Assembly (NCBI GenBank): GCA_033852175.1
Contig: JAWSUY010000015.1
Span: forward strand, 1-64,000
Length of the DNA stretch: 64,000 nt
Reading direction: 5' to 3'
Source of the DNA: Agarilytica sp033852175
GTDB lineage: Bacteria > Pseudomonadota > Gammaproteobacteria > Pseudomonadales > Cellvibrionaceae
How positions within the stretch are numbered: the stretch's first letter is position 1; the number at the start of each line of letters is the position of its first letter. This document shows, piece after piece, positions 6,628 to 14,293 of the stretch. The notes beneath the pieces are model-generated. The model was given only the letters and a program-made list of their open reading frames with translations. It ran no database searches and was not told the origin of the DNA. The translations under genes were made by a program, and so were the position numbers.

Positions 6628-7515
6628 ATGAAGATACGCTTATTAATCGTCGACCAAACGGCATTTGTTCGCGATGCTTTAAAACGTTCAGTTCGGCGTT
6701 TCTTGAAGGACGTCGAGGTCCATGATGCTATTAATGGCAATCGTGCGATTGCCGTGTTGCGCACGAATAAGATAGACCTCATCATTTCTGAATGGGAAAT
6801 GGAGGAGATGAACGGTTATGAGTTGTTGCAGTGGGCACGAAAGGAAGAGAAGTACGAGAAAACACCTTTTATTGTTATCTCTGATGAAGGCGACCGAAAC
6901 CTAGTAATGGAAGCTATTAAAGCGGGTGCTAGCGACTTTATGGCGAAGCCCTTTTCCCCTGACGAAGTACAAAAGAAGGTGGTCAAGCAACTCGCGCGGA
7001 TCGGCTTTAAGTCCGCCGAGAAGAAAGAGGGGATCACGACAGGTTTTGGTTCAGTCGACGTACTGACAACGGGCGGAGGAGCTGGAAAACCACAAAAAGT
7101 GCAAACACGGGAGGTTCAAAGTGCCGGAGGTTTCGGTAAACCCCCGGCCCAAAAAACCAAACCGAAACCAGCAGTGAAGAAAGCCGCCACATCCGGTAAT
7201 TTCGAGGGAATTGCGCACATTCATTTTGAGAAGGGGTCTATACGCTGCATTGTAAAAGAACTTTCACTCACAGGGTTAAGCGGACTCATTGACCGACCAG
7301 ACCCCAATGAAATGCCAAACCTTTTTGATATCGCTAGCGTCGATATTGAAACATCTAAAGGTGATCCCATCGCTCAACTCAATACCTACCTGCATGGTTT
7401 ACAGGCCATTGAACCCCGGCCCAACGCGACCAATCTTAAAATCATGCTTCGATTTGCCGAAAATGAACCCGAGCAATTCGAGCAGTTATCGAAAGCCCTT
7501 GCTAAAGGTCGATAA
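6628..7515 (+). CDS. Receiver-domain protein with C-terminal PilZ-like domain; phosphoacceptor Asp replaced by Glu
   Basis: 295 aa. Residues ~3-122 form a CheY-like receiver: LLIVDQ at the acidic pocket (the usual DD is D-Q), IISEWEMEEMNGYELL where the phosphorylated Asp is Glu, Ser in FIVISDEG, and the conserved Lys in MAKPF. The Asp-to-Glu change at the phosphosite and the missing second acidic residue suggest phosphorylation-independent signalling, possibly a locked active-like state. A Gly/Lys/Pro-rich linker (~130-185) leads to a ~105-residue domain with VKELSLTGLSGLI, resembling the D/N-x-S-x-x-G block of PilZ domains that bind c-di-GMP. The upstream R-x3-R signature is not evident, so ligand binding is uncertain. 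It stands alone, with no kinase beside it. Confidence 0.75.
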   Translation: MKIRLLIVDQTAFVRDALKRSVRRFLKDVEVHDAINGNRAIAVLRTNKIDLIISEWEMEEMNGYELLQWARKEEKYEKTPFIVISDEGDRNLVMEAIKAGASDFMAKPFSPDEVQKKVVKQLARIGFKSAEKKEGITTGFGSVDVLTTGGGAGKPQKVQTREVQSAGGFGKPPAQKTKPKPAVKKAATSGNFEGIAHIHFEKGSIRCIVKELSLTGLSGLIDRPDPNEMPNLFDIASVDIETSKGDPIAQLNTYLHGLQAIEPRPNATNLKIMLRFAENEPEQFEQLSKALAKGR

Positions 7516-7595
7516 GCCTTCTGCTGTGCGTCTGTTATGCTTCTTTCTTAATTTGCTGAATCCCAACTCAATTACTAAATTTGAATAACGATCTC

Positions 7596-8210
7596 ATGCT
7601 AAGTAAGCCTTTTTCCCAAGCCTGTGAAAACAATAAAGCCCCCATCCTTTCTGTACTCGAACGTGTATTTTCGGGTGCAAAACACGTTTTGGAAATTGGC
7701 TCTGGCACTGGCCAGCACGCCGTTCATTTTGCAGAGCATTTATCTCATTTGCGCTGGCAATGCAGTGATCGTGCGCCTTATATTCCTGGTATCGAAGCGT
7801 GGTTAGCGGAGTTCCCTCGGGATAATCTACCCCCCTGCCTTACCTTGGACGCCATAGATGAAAAGTGGCCCAGCGGCGATTTTGATGCGGCGTTCAGCGC
7901 TAACACGGCGCATATTATGTCGTGGGATATGGTGGTCCGCACTTTTGAACAGGTAGGTGCGTGCCTGCAAACCTACGGTACTTACGCTTTGTATGGTCCC
8001 TTCAATTATGGTGGGCTTTTTACCAGTGAGAGTAACTTCCATTTTGATGCGATGTTACGCGGTAAAGACCCTCAACAGGGTATCCGCGATTTCGAGAAGG
8101 TTAACGCGCTTGCCCAAAAAGCCGGGCTCAAGCTTTTGGAAGACAACACTATGCCCGCCAACAATCGTTTATTGGTTTGGGAAAAGACTTCGCAGGAAGA
8201 TATGGAATAG
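7596..8210 (+). CDS. DUF938 family SAM-dependent methyltransferase-like protein
   Basis: A 204-aa protein with a Rossmann methyltransferase core. Motif I is HVLEIGSGTGQHAVHFAEHL, motif II around LRWQCSDRAPY, and a motif IV-like FDAAFSANTAHIMSWDM. The opening (KPFSQACENNKAPIL) and the segment YGPFNYGGLFTSESNFHFD are typical of DUF938 proteins, whose substrate is unknown. ATG 7596 is preferred over the in-frame TTG at 7581, because relatives begin with a short leader before PFSQACENN. It is followed after three bases by the Mpo1-like gene, so the two are probably co-transcribed. Confidence 0.87.
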   Translation: MLSKPFSQACENNKAPILSVLERVFSGAKHVLEIGSGTGQHAVHFAEHLSHLRWQCSDRAPYIPGIEAWLAEFPRDNLPPCLTLDAIDEKWPSGDFDAAFSANTAHIMSWDMVVRTFEQVGACLQTYGTYALYGPFNYGGLFTSESNFHFDAMLRGKDPQQGIRDFEKVNALAQKAGLKLLEDNTMPANNRLLVWEKTSQEDME

Positions 8211-8213
8211 CCC

Positions 8214-8525
8214 ATGGCTCTTGGTAGCGACAAAACCTGGGCTGAGTGGCTAGATGAATATTCACTGAGCCATCAAAACCCAGTGAACCGAGTTTGCCAT
8301 TTTATCGGCATTCCGATGATTCTGGTCGCATTGTTCTTAATGCCCATTGCGCTTCACGCTCCTGTTCTTTGGCGCTTTGTTATTTTCTTTTTTGTTTTAG
8401 GCTGGTTGCTTCAGTTTATTGGCCATGCCTTTGAGGGCAAGCTGCCGGAATTTTTTAGGGATTGGCGGTTTTTGTTTGTAGGGCTTCGCTGGTGGGTTTT
8501 TAAAGTTTGGAGGAATGTGAAGTGA
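8214..8525 (+). CDS. Mpo1-like / DUF962 membrane protein
   Basis: A 103-aa protein of the DUF962 family. Yeast Mpo1 of this family is an Fe-dependent dioxygenase that shortens 2-hydroxy fatty acids by one carbon (alpha-oxidation). Signature blocks seen: YSLSHQNPVNRVCHFIGIP with the two conserved His, two hydrophobic segments (~33-50 and ~56-70), then GWLLQFIGHAFEGKLPEFF with a third conserved His, and a final amphipathic WRFLFVGLRWWVFK. It is short but normal for the bacterial family. It follows the DUF938 gene almost without a gap. Enzyme activity in bacteria is inferred from the family. Confidence 0.85.
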   Translation: MALGSDKTWAEWLDEYSLSHQNPVNRVCHFIGIPMILVALFLMPIALHAPVLWRFVIFFFVLGWLLQFIGHAFEGKLPEFFRDWRFLFVGLRWWVFKVWRNVK

Positions 8526-8535
8526 ACGGGATACT

Positions 8536-8605
8536 GGGGACGGGAAACCGGGGACGGGAAACTGGAGACGGGAAACTGGAGACGGGAAACTGGGGACGGG
8601 GTACT
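8536..8605. repeat. G-rich short tandem repeat (5 x 14 bp)
   Basis: Five consecutive 14-bp units of the type GGGGACGGGAAACY (starts at 8536, 8550, 8564, 8578, 8592), each readable as two 7-bp steps; degenerate units continue to about 8655. It lies between two convergent genes. The same G-run motif recurs at 13413-13472 and, inside a gene, at 21072-21185. Runs of GGG every few bases could form G-quadruplexes. Confidence 0.9.
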
Positions 8606-8664
8606 GGAAACCGATGGCGGGGTACCCGAAACTGGAAACAGGGTAGGGAAAAAGTTGACCTCGG

Positions 8665-9771
8665 CTATTTGCCGTAGGCCATTTCTCTTAATGCATTGAC
8701 TCTTGATTTTGCTTCTTCGTGGGTATCGGCATTTACCGTTATGTGGCCCAGTTTGCGACGTGGTCTTACGTTTTTACCGTAAAGGGTTAGGAATGTATGG
8801 GAATCGCTCGCTTGTTCTGCGGTAAGCGTTACGCCCAATAGGTTGAGCATGCCGCTGATGCCGTGGGCTTGGGTTGAACCGAAGGCTAGGCCTGCGACTG
8901 CGCGAACGTGGTTTTCGAACTGGCTGGTTAATGCGCCTTTGGTTGTCCAATGGCCGCTGTTGTGCACGCGGGGTGCTATTTCATTAACCAGTAGCTTGTC
9001 GCCCCACACGAAACACTCCACACACATGACGCCGACGTAATCGAGCTGGGTGAGCATGTCTTTTAGGTATTGCTTGCCGGTGTTGATCATAGCTTCGGAA
9101 AGACCGGGCGCTGGGGCCAATGAGGTCAGTAAGGTGCCGTTGCGGTGATAATTTTCAGAAGGCGTGTAGTAAACAATGTCGCCACTTTCTGAGCGGGCGG
9201 CAATGAAGGAGACTTCACGTTCAAAGGGGATGCCTGCTTCTGCAACCCAATCACCGGGGTAGTTAATTTCGGCCAGTACTTGCGCCTGATTCTCGTCGGT
9301 GATTTTGTATTGGTTGTATCCGTCGTAACCTTCTTCTTCCGTTTTCAGAAAAACCGGCTTGTTCAATTCCGCTAAAGCTGCTGTTAAGTCACTTTCGGTT
9401 CGCACGCTTTTATAGGGTGCGATTGGAATGTTGAGTGATTGTAAGAATGCTTTCTCAACACGGCGGTTTTTGAATTTTTCTAATGCGTTGGGGTTCGGAT
9501 GAACCGGACAAAAAGCTTGTAGGCTTTTGAGCAGGTCGATATCGACATGTTCTTTTTCGACGGTAATGACGTCGGGAGAGCCCAGTGCTTTATATAAGTC
9601 TTCGGCTTTCATGTCTTCACTGCGAACGACTACAGTACCCAGGCTAGCTACGCATACGGTGTCTTCTGTCGTTTCGGCCATAAAGCTAAATTGCAGCCCC
9701 ATGGGAATGCCGTCTAGCGCCATCATGCGCGCTAATTGGCCGCTGCCGATAATGGCAATATGTGCGCTCAT
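8665..9771 (-). CDS. purK: 5-(carboxyamino)imidazole ribonucleotide synthase PurK
   Basis: A 368-aa ATP-grasp enzyme of de novo purine synthesis: AIR + ATP + bicarbonate gives N5-CAIR. It opens with the nucleotide-binding IAIIGSGQLARMMAL. The ATP-grasp region includes FLKTEEEGYDGYNQYKI and PFEREVSFIAARS, and the catalytic/metal part includes NEIAPRVHNSGHWT. The length is usual for bacterial PurK. The start codon overlaps the stop of purE by four bases (ATGA), so the two are translationally coupled in one operon, with purE first. Confidence 0.95.
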   Translation of the reverse strand: MSAHIAIIGSGQLARMMALDGIPMGLQFSFMAETTEDTVCVASLGTVVVRSEDMKAEDLYKALGSPDVITVEKEHVDIDLLKSLQAFCPVHPNPNALEKFKNRRVEKAFLQSLNIPIAPYKSVRTESDLTAALAELNKPVFLKTEEEGYDGYNQYKITDENQAQVLAEINYPGDWVAEAGIPFEREVSFIAARSESGDIVYYTPSENYHRNGTLLTSLAPAPGLSEAMINTGKQYLKDMLTQLDYVGVMCVECFVWGDKLLVNEIAPRVHNSGHWTTKGALTSQFENHVRAVAGLAFGSTQAHGISGMLNLLGVTLTAEQASDSHTFLTLYGKNVRPRRKLGHITVNADTHEEAKSRVNALREMAYGK

Positions 9772-10250
9772 TCAACAGTCTCTGGAACGCTGGCGGTTTG
9801 GGCTGCTCGCCACGCTTGTAGGCGGGCTTGTAGCTCTGGGTCAGACAAGGCCAACATTTGGCTGGCCAATAGGCCCGCGTTATATGCGCCAGGTTCGCCA
9901 ATGGCTTGTGTGGCAACAGCCACGCCTTTTGGCATTTGGACCATCGACAGTAAGCTGTCCATGCCCTTGAGATGCTTGCTTGGGACGGGTACGGCAATAA
10001 CAGGTAACCATGTCATTGCAGCTGCCATACCAGCCAGGTGTGCTGCTCCGCCAGCACCGGCGATGATCACCTTTGTGCCGTTCGTTTCAGACGCTTTACA
10101 GAACTCAACTAAGCGACCGGGTGTACGGTGCGCGGAAACCACTTGGGTCTCGTAGGCGACGCCTAGGGCTTCTAGTGGAGTGATTGCTGCCTGCATCACT
10201 GGCCAATCTGAGCGTGAACCCATGATGATTTGAACCGGTGCTTTTGCCAT
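9768..10250 (-). CDS. purE: 5-(carboxyamino)imidazole ribonucleotide mutase PurE
   Basis: A 160-aa class I PurE, converting N5-CAIR to CAIR, the step after PurK. Motifs: IIMGSRSDWPVM (phosphate/substrate loop), VVSAHRTPGRLVEF (conserved SAHR), IIAGAGGAAHLAGMAAA, and PVIAVPVPSKHLKGMDSLLS. ATG at 10248-10250. The promoter must lie in 10251-10643. The product is soluble and octameric in characterised relatives. Confidence 0.95.
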   Translation of the reverse strand: MAKAPVQIIMGSRSDWPVMQAAITPLEALGVAYETQVVSAHRTPGRLVEFCKASETNGTKVIIAGAGGAAHLAGMAAAMTWLPVIAVPVPSKHLKGMDSLLSMVQMPKGVAVATQAIGEPGAYNAGLLASQMLALSDPELQARLQAWRAAQTASVPETVE

Positions 10251-10643
10251 AGTACTAACCTTAAAAAGTGCTAAAACTTAAAAATAGTTCATCTCCCAGT
10301 GAAGATTGGGCGCCTATTGAATAGATCGAGGGGAGAAAAACCGGCAATTATAAGGGAGTTCGCTAGCCTGATCAATTCTCGTTCCCCGAAGGGCCTTTTC
10401 TATCAATGGCAATCAATGGGGGCAGACTCGATTGTAAGGCCTGACCCACCTTGAAACCCCGGTATATCCGTTTCAATAGAGTCTGACTCCATTGATTCCT
10501 AGCAAGGCAATATCTCGCGATAAAACCCCATCACAGGCCGCTTAATCGGCACTGGTGAGGACGGATCATTTAAATTAGACTGCCCTCAGACGAGTAAGAT
10601 TAGCAACCATTATTGATAACCACATTACTTAGGAAGATACGGC
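10251..10643. other. Intergenic region between divergent purE and the sheath-like gene
   Basis: About 390 bases holding the purE promoter (leftward) and the promoter of the sheath-like gene (rightward, ribosome-binding site AGGAAG near 10631). The only structured element I see is the inverted repeat at 10411-10497, listed separately. No ORF or RNA gene is supported here. Confidence 0.6.
10411..10497. repeat. Imperfect inverted repeat with GTCAGACTC-type arms (REP/MITE-like)
   Basis: Arms of 24 bp at 10411-10434 and 10474-10497 match at 21 of 24 positions when one is reverse-complemented; both contain AATCAATGG and CAGACTC. The spacer is 39 bp. Short palindromes around GGGGTCAGACTC occur as dispersed elements, often linked to REP-associated tyrosine transposases in gammaproteobacteria, so this may be a solitary non-autonomous copy. 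Confidence 0.6.
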
Positions 10644-12200
10644 ATGTCGCGCGCTAGCATTTCATCAGGAAATATTCTTTTTACCGGTAAGCAGGACTCT
10701 CAAACAGCTCCCAAGCCACGAGACGACAGCAAGCCCATGCACATTGCGATTATTGGAGATTTTAGTGGGCGCGGCAGTCGCGGCGAATGTGATGCGACGT
10801 CGCTCACCAAACGGAAAGCCATCGAGATCGATCGCGATAATTTTGAGGAGGTCTTCACGCGCCTTAAAGTGGAACTCGATCTGCCTTTTGGCGACACGAC
10901 GCTTTCCTTCCGCGAGTTCGATGATTTACACCCCGATTTTATTTATGAACGCGTGGGTTTGTTCGATAAATTTCGCATGCTAAAACGCCAACTCGACAAG
11001 CCTGAGTTATTTCAGCAAGCGGCAGATGAAATTCAGCAATGGTCTGCCTATAAAGATGATGTAAAAGAAGAGCTCAAATCAAAAGATAAAGAAGAGCAAG
11101 CAAGGGAGGAGGCGAACGGTGATCAAACCGGCATTCCAATGCCTGAATTTATGCTGGATGCGGTGTTGTCACAAAGCGCGCAAACCTATGCCGAGCACAA
11201 CACGCCTCTGGGCAATATCGATAAGTTAATTAAAGATATTATCTCGCCTTACGTTCAAGCCAAAACTGACCCGCGCTTGCCAGAGTTACAATCTGCTGTA
11301 GACGAAGCCACGGCTCATACGTTGCGTAAAATTATGCACGCGAGCGACTTCCAGGAATTGGAAGCCAATTGGCGAGCGGTGTATTTTTTAATTCGTCGTA
11401 TGGAAACGAACAGCAAGCTCAAGCTGTTTTTGTTTGATATTAGCCGCGACGAAATTATCGATGACTTGATTAATTGCGAAGGTATCGAAAACGCTCAGCT
11501 GCACCGTCTGTTTGTCGAGCAAGCTCAAATGCCCGGCGCGGTTCCTTTCTCAGTAATGCAATTCAATACTCAACTGCAAGACGACATTGATGATGTCCGC
11601 ATGGCTTCTGCCATGGCCAGCATCGCAGCGGCCAATAACGCCATCGCGGTTACGGGTGCTTCTGAAAAACTCGCGGGCTGTGAAAATATAGAAAGCGGTG
11701 AAGATATTCAAGATTGGGACTACACAATCGAATCAGAATTTAGCGAAGCTTGGAGCGCTTTACGCGCAAGTAACGAAAGTGCTCACTTGGCCCTCGCCGC
11801 ACCGCGTTTTTTACTGCGCTTACCTTACGGGAAAATGACTTCGCCTATCGACAGTTTTGATTTTTCAGAACTTGAGGAAGGCAACCCACATGAGTTTTAT
11901 TGCTGGGGAAATAGCGCGACTTTGGTCACGTTATTATTGTCCCAAGCCTATAGCCAGTCTGGCTGGAATTTAAGAGCTGGGCAGGTTAATGAGGTGGAAG
12001 ACTTACCTTTTCATGTGTATCAAGACGAAGGCGAGTCGACGTCTAAGGCCTGTGCCGAAATTTATATGCGCGATTCTGTTGCCGATAAGCTTGCTGAATT
12101 TGGTATTTTGTCTGTACGGTCGATTAAAGGGAAAACAGCTGTATTGATATCGCGTTTTCGTACTGCTTCGTCGAAGGGTTCGGATATTTTTGCGAGCTAA
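10644..12200 (+). CDS. Orphan type VI secretion sheath-like protein (TssB-TssC fusion type)
   Basis: 518 aa. Residues ~30-135 resemble TssB/VipA, the small sheath subunit: PMHIAIIGDFSGRGSRG, IEIDRDNFEEVF, FREFDDLHPDFIYERV. Residues ~185-515 resemble TssC/VipB, the large subunit: LQSAVDEATAHTLRKIMHAS, FQELEANWRAVYFLI, APRFLLRLPYGKM and EFYCWGNSATLVTLLL. The two proteins total about 660 aa in a standard T6SS, so this is a shortened fusion. No other T6SS gene (tube, baseplate, TssM, ClpV) is in the window; neighbours are purE and an acetyltransferase. It may assemble a sheath-like tube by itself or with distant genes. ATG 10644 with AGGAAG upstream. Confidence 0.75.
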   Translation: MSRASISSGNILFTGKQDSQTAPKPRDDSKPMHIAIIGDFSGRGSRGECDATSLTKRKAIEIDRDNFEEVFTRLKVELDLPFGDTTLSFREFDDLHPDFIYERVGLFDKFRMLKRQLDKPELFQQAADEIQQWSAYKDDVKEELKSKDKEEQAREEANGDQTGIPMPEFMLDAVLSQSAQTYAEHNTPLGNIDKLIKDIISPYVQAKTDPRLPELQSAVDEATAHTLRKIMHASDFQELEANWRAVYFLIRRMETNSKLKLFLFDISRDEIIDDLINCEGIENAQLHRLFVEQAQMPGAVPFSVMQFNTQLQDDIDDVRMASAMASIAAANNAIAVTGASEKLAGCENIESGEDIQDWDYTIESEFSEAWSALRASNESAHLALAAPRFLLRLPYGKMTSPIDSFDFSELEEGNPHEFYCWGNSATLVTLLLSQAYSQSGWNLRAGQVNEVEDLPFHVYQDEGESTSKACAEIYMRDSVADKLAEFGILSVRSIKGKTAVLISRFRTASSKGSDIFAS

Positions 12201-12234
12201 GCAAAATTTGAAACGAGCTACTGCCTAGATGTTC

Positions 12235-12263
12235 GATGACTATTTTAATTAAGAATAGTCATC
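12235..12263. terminator. Hairpin downstream of the sheath-like gene
   Basis: GATGACTATT (12235-12244) and AATAGTCATC (12254-12263) form a perfect 10-bp stem with a 9-base loop. No T-run follows, so it may be an mRNA-stabilising hairpin or an operator rather than a rho-independent terminator. Confidence 0.4.
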
Positions 12264-12483
12264 GGATAGAGGGATTTGGGATTTTATTGAGTCTTAGGTT
12301 TTCACTAAAATCCTGATTAAAGCTCTAGCCAGGGATTAAATAACCTCTCGCTGAGGGCTTATTGAGTCGATTAACACAACGATTTAATGAATACTGATTG
12401 CACTACTTTCCCTTTCTGGCGGTTACGTAACTATCCTTATTCCTTATCTATAAGATAGTTTTGATACCGTACCGCTAGGGCTC

Positions 12484-12507
12484 AAAAACCGCCAAAAGGC
12501 GGTTTTT
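12484..12507. terminator. Bidirectional rho-independent terminator
   Basis: AAAAACCGCC, loop AAAA, GGCGGTTTTT: a perfect 10-bp stem with T-runs on both strands. It ends transcription from the sheath-like gene on the left. Confidence 0.8.
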
Positions 12508-12669
12508 GCCTTTCTGGGGCAGGCCAATATTGAAAATCATCGCTTTCCATTTATTCATTCGCAAACGCTACGACTGTTACGCTCTAAAAGTTCACAACTG
12601 ATTTCACTAACTGTGATACGTTTACGTCCACACTCCATTAGAAACCGTCGAATAACAAGGATGCCCTCC

Positions 12670-13251
12670 ATGAGATTTGAAACCAAAATACTCGAAGGCC
12701 AGCACGTTAGATTAGAACCGCTTGCCGAAAAACACAGGGAAGGTATTTGTTCTGCTATTCGTGACGGTGAGTTATGGAATTTACACGTCACACTTGTCCC
12801 CCACCCCAATGACATCGGGTCGTTTTTCGATTACGCGCAGACGCTGTTCGAAACGGGCGATGGCATTACCTATGCGACGATTGATAAAAGCACGAACACA
12901 GTTGCCGGATCTACACGATTTATGAAAGCTAATCTCGCGAATAAGCGAGTGGAAATTGGCTTTACTTTTTTGGGAAGAAGCTGGCAACAAAGTCGAATCA
13001 ATACGGAAGCGAAGTTGCTTATGCTCACCCACGCATTTGATGACATGAGCCTTAATCGTGTGGAGTTTCTTACCGATTATCTGAACAGCCGTTCGCGCAA
13101 TGCGATTTTACGTTTGGGCGCTAAAGAGGAGGGTTTACTCCGAAATCATATGATCATGCCTAATGGTCGAGAGAGAGATTCAGTTTTGTTTAGCATTGTT
13201 AAAAACGAATGGGCGGGTGTTCAACAGCACCTTTGTGCAAAGCTATTATAA
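12670..13251 (+). CDS. GNAT-family N-acetyltransferase (RimJ/RimL type)
   Basis: A 193-aa acetyltransferase that would use acetyl-CoA to modify an amine, as RimJ/RimL do on ribosomal proteins. Family signs: the opening LEGQHVRLEPLAEKH, VAGSTRFMKAN and KRVEIGFTFLGRSWQQSRIN (the beta4/V-shaped CoA-binding region), MSLNRVEFLTDYLNSRSRNA, and the end-block LGAKEEGLLRNHM. ATG 12670 has AAGGA 8 bases upstream; the frame is open further up to 12613 but those starts lack a ribosome-binding site. It is a single gene downstream of a terminator. The exact substrate is unknown. Confidence 0.88.
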   Translation: MRFETKILEGQHVRLEPLAEKHREGICSAIRDGELWNLHVTLVPHPNDIGSFFDYAQTLFETGDGITYATIDKSTNTVAGSTRFMKANLANKRVEIGFTFLGRSWQQSRINTEAKLLMLTHAFDDMSLNRVEFLTDYLNSRSRNAILRLGAKEEGLLRNHMIMPNGRERDSVLFSIVKNEWAGVQQHLCAKLL

Positions 13252-13366
13252 AACCTGAATTAAGCATGTATTTCCGGAAGAATTTCATTTCTACCCAAAA
13301 CAAATATGGCCCAATTTTTATTGGGTCCGTAATTGGCTTTATTGTTCTGGTTAACTAATCTCTCCC

Positions 13367-13396
13367 CTCGTTCCCACGGTCCTCCGTGGGAACGAG
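13367..13396. repeat. REP-like palindrome
   Basis: CTCGTTCCCACGG and its exact reverse complement flank a 4-base loop (TCCT). Short elements of this kind (CTCGTTCCCACG...CGTGGGAACG) are scattered intergenically in many gammaproteobacteria. It could also act as a weak terminator for the acetyltransferase gene. Confidence 0.75.
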
Positions 13397-13412
13397 ATTA
13401 ATCCTGCGGATG

Positions 13413-13472
13413 CCCGTTTCCCGTTTCCCGTTCCCCGTTCCCCGTTCCCCGTTTCCCGTTCCCCATCCCGTT
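13413..13472. repeat. CCCGTTY heptad tandem repeat
   Basis: Seven consecutive 7-bp units CCCGTTT/CCCGTTC from 13413 to 13461, followed by a degenerate copy to 13472. It is the reverse complement of the G-rich motif at 8536-8605, and here on the opposite strand. Confidence 0.9.
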
Positions 13473-13584
13473 ACGTGACAAGTTCATCACGGCTTGTGAT
13501 AAATCGATGACCGCGTTGTGAAGCCTATTTTGGCCCGCCTACCTAAGCTGTTCCTATAACAACCAACCTAAGGAACACGATCAC

Positions 13585-14283
13585 ATGAAAGCCAAATCCC
13601 TAATCGTGGGTGCCGTGCTTAGCATTGCAGCCAACGCCAGTTTCGCCGAAGTTATTTCCATTCAATTTACGAACCTTACTCACGGTATTCATTACACGCC
13701 GTTATTTTTTGCCGCGCATTCTGCTTCTGAAGATTTTTTTGAGCTCGGCGAAACCGCAAGCGATGCCGTTGCGTCAATGGCGGAAGGTGGAGCAACAACG
13801 CTATTGATGACCGAAGCTGAAGCCTTGGGCGTAGAGGTCGTCAACAATCCCTTTGGCGGCATTATGCCTCCTGGCGCTAGTGTCACCATCGATAACTGGG
13901 ATACGTTAACCAACGACAAGCTTTCTATTATGGCTATGTTGCTACCGACAAACGACGCATTTGTGGGCCTCGACTCTTGGACAATCCCCAGTGAGCCCGG
14001 CACCTATACCGTCACCTTAGATGCCTACGATGCAGGAAGTGAGATAAACGACGAGATTATCAACGGCGGCGGAGCGCTCGGTGTAGCGGGGATTCCCATC
14101 GCACCAGGATCGGACGGCGGCACAGGCGCAACGGGACTTACCGATGAAGAAACCAACACCACTGTTCATGTGCATCGTGGCGTAACTGGCGATACGGACC
14201 CAACAGGTGGCGTAAGTGATTTGGATTCTCGCATTCATCGCTGGTTAAACCCAGTTGCCCGTATTGTTGTAACAGTCCAATAG
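13585..14283 (+). CDS. Secreted spondin-domain protein
   Basis: 232 aa with a signal peptide (KAKSLIVGAVLSIAANASFA, cut likely after SFA, residue 21). The mature protein is a single Spondin_N-type domain, a beta-sandwich that in animal spondins binds a metal at the cell surface. Blocks seen: FTNLTHGIHYTPLFFAAH, LSIMAMLLPTNDAFVGLDS, DAYDAGSEINDE, VHVHRGVTGD and HRWLNPVARIVVTVQ. A low-complexity Gly/Ala segment (166-190) sits before the last block. It is followed after ~10 bases by a second spondin gene, so they are in one operon. Likely extracellular or periplasmic; the ligand is unknown. Confidence 0.87.
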   Translation: MKAKSLIVGAVLSIAANASFAEVISIQFTNLTHGIHYTPLFFAAHSASEDFFELGETASDAVASMAEGGATTLLMTEAEALGVEVVNNPFGGIMPPGASVTIDNWDTLTNDKLSIMAMLLPTNDAFVGLDSWTIPSEPGTYTVTLDAYDAGSEINDEIINGGGALGVAGIPIAPGSDGGTGATGLTDEETNTTVHVHRGVTGDTDPTGGVSDLDSRIHRWLNPVARIVVTVQ

Positions 14284-14293
14284 GAGATTGATG

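Larger units (their letters stand above)
12201..12669. other. Intergenic region with two hairpins
   Basis: About 470 bases without a supported gene. It holds a perfect 10-bp hairpin right after the sheath gene (12235-12263), an AACTATC/GATAGTT interrupted repeat (around 12430-12462) and a classic terminator (12484-12507). The acetyltransferase ribosome-binding site AAGGA sits at 12657-12661. Confidence 0.55.
13252..13584. other. Intergenic region with a palindrome and a CCCGTT repeat
   Basis: About 330 bases between the acetyltransferase and the first spondin gene. It is built mainly of two repeats listed separately: a perfect 13-bp palindrome (13367-13396) and a run of 7-bp CCCGTTY units (13413-13472). 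The rest (13473-13584) should contain the spondin operon promoter; GGAACACG lies just before the start. Confidence 0.6.

Noticed and set aside
8536..8605. Possible CRISPR array
   Set aside because: Units are 14 bp with no spacers and no cas genes; it is a simple tandem repeat.
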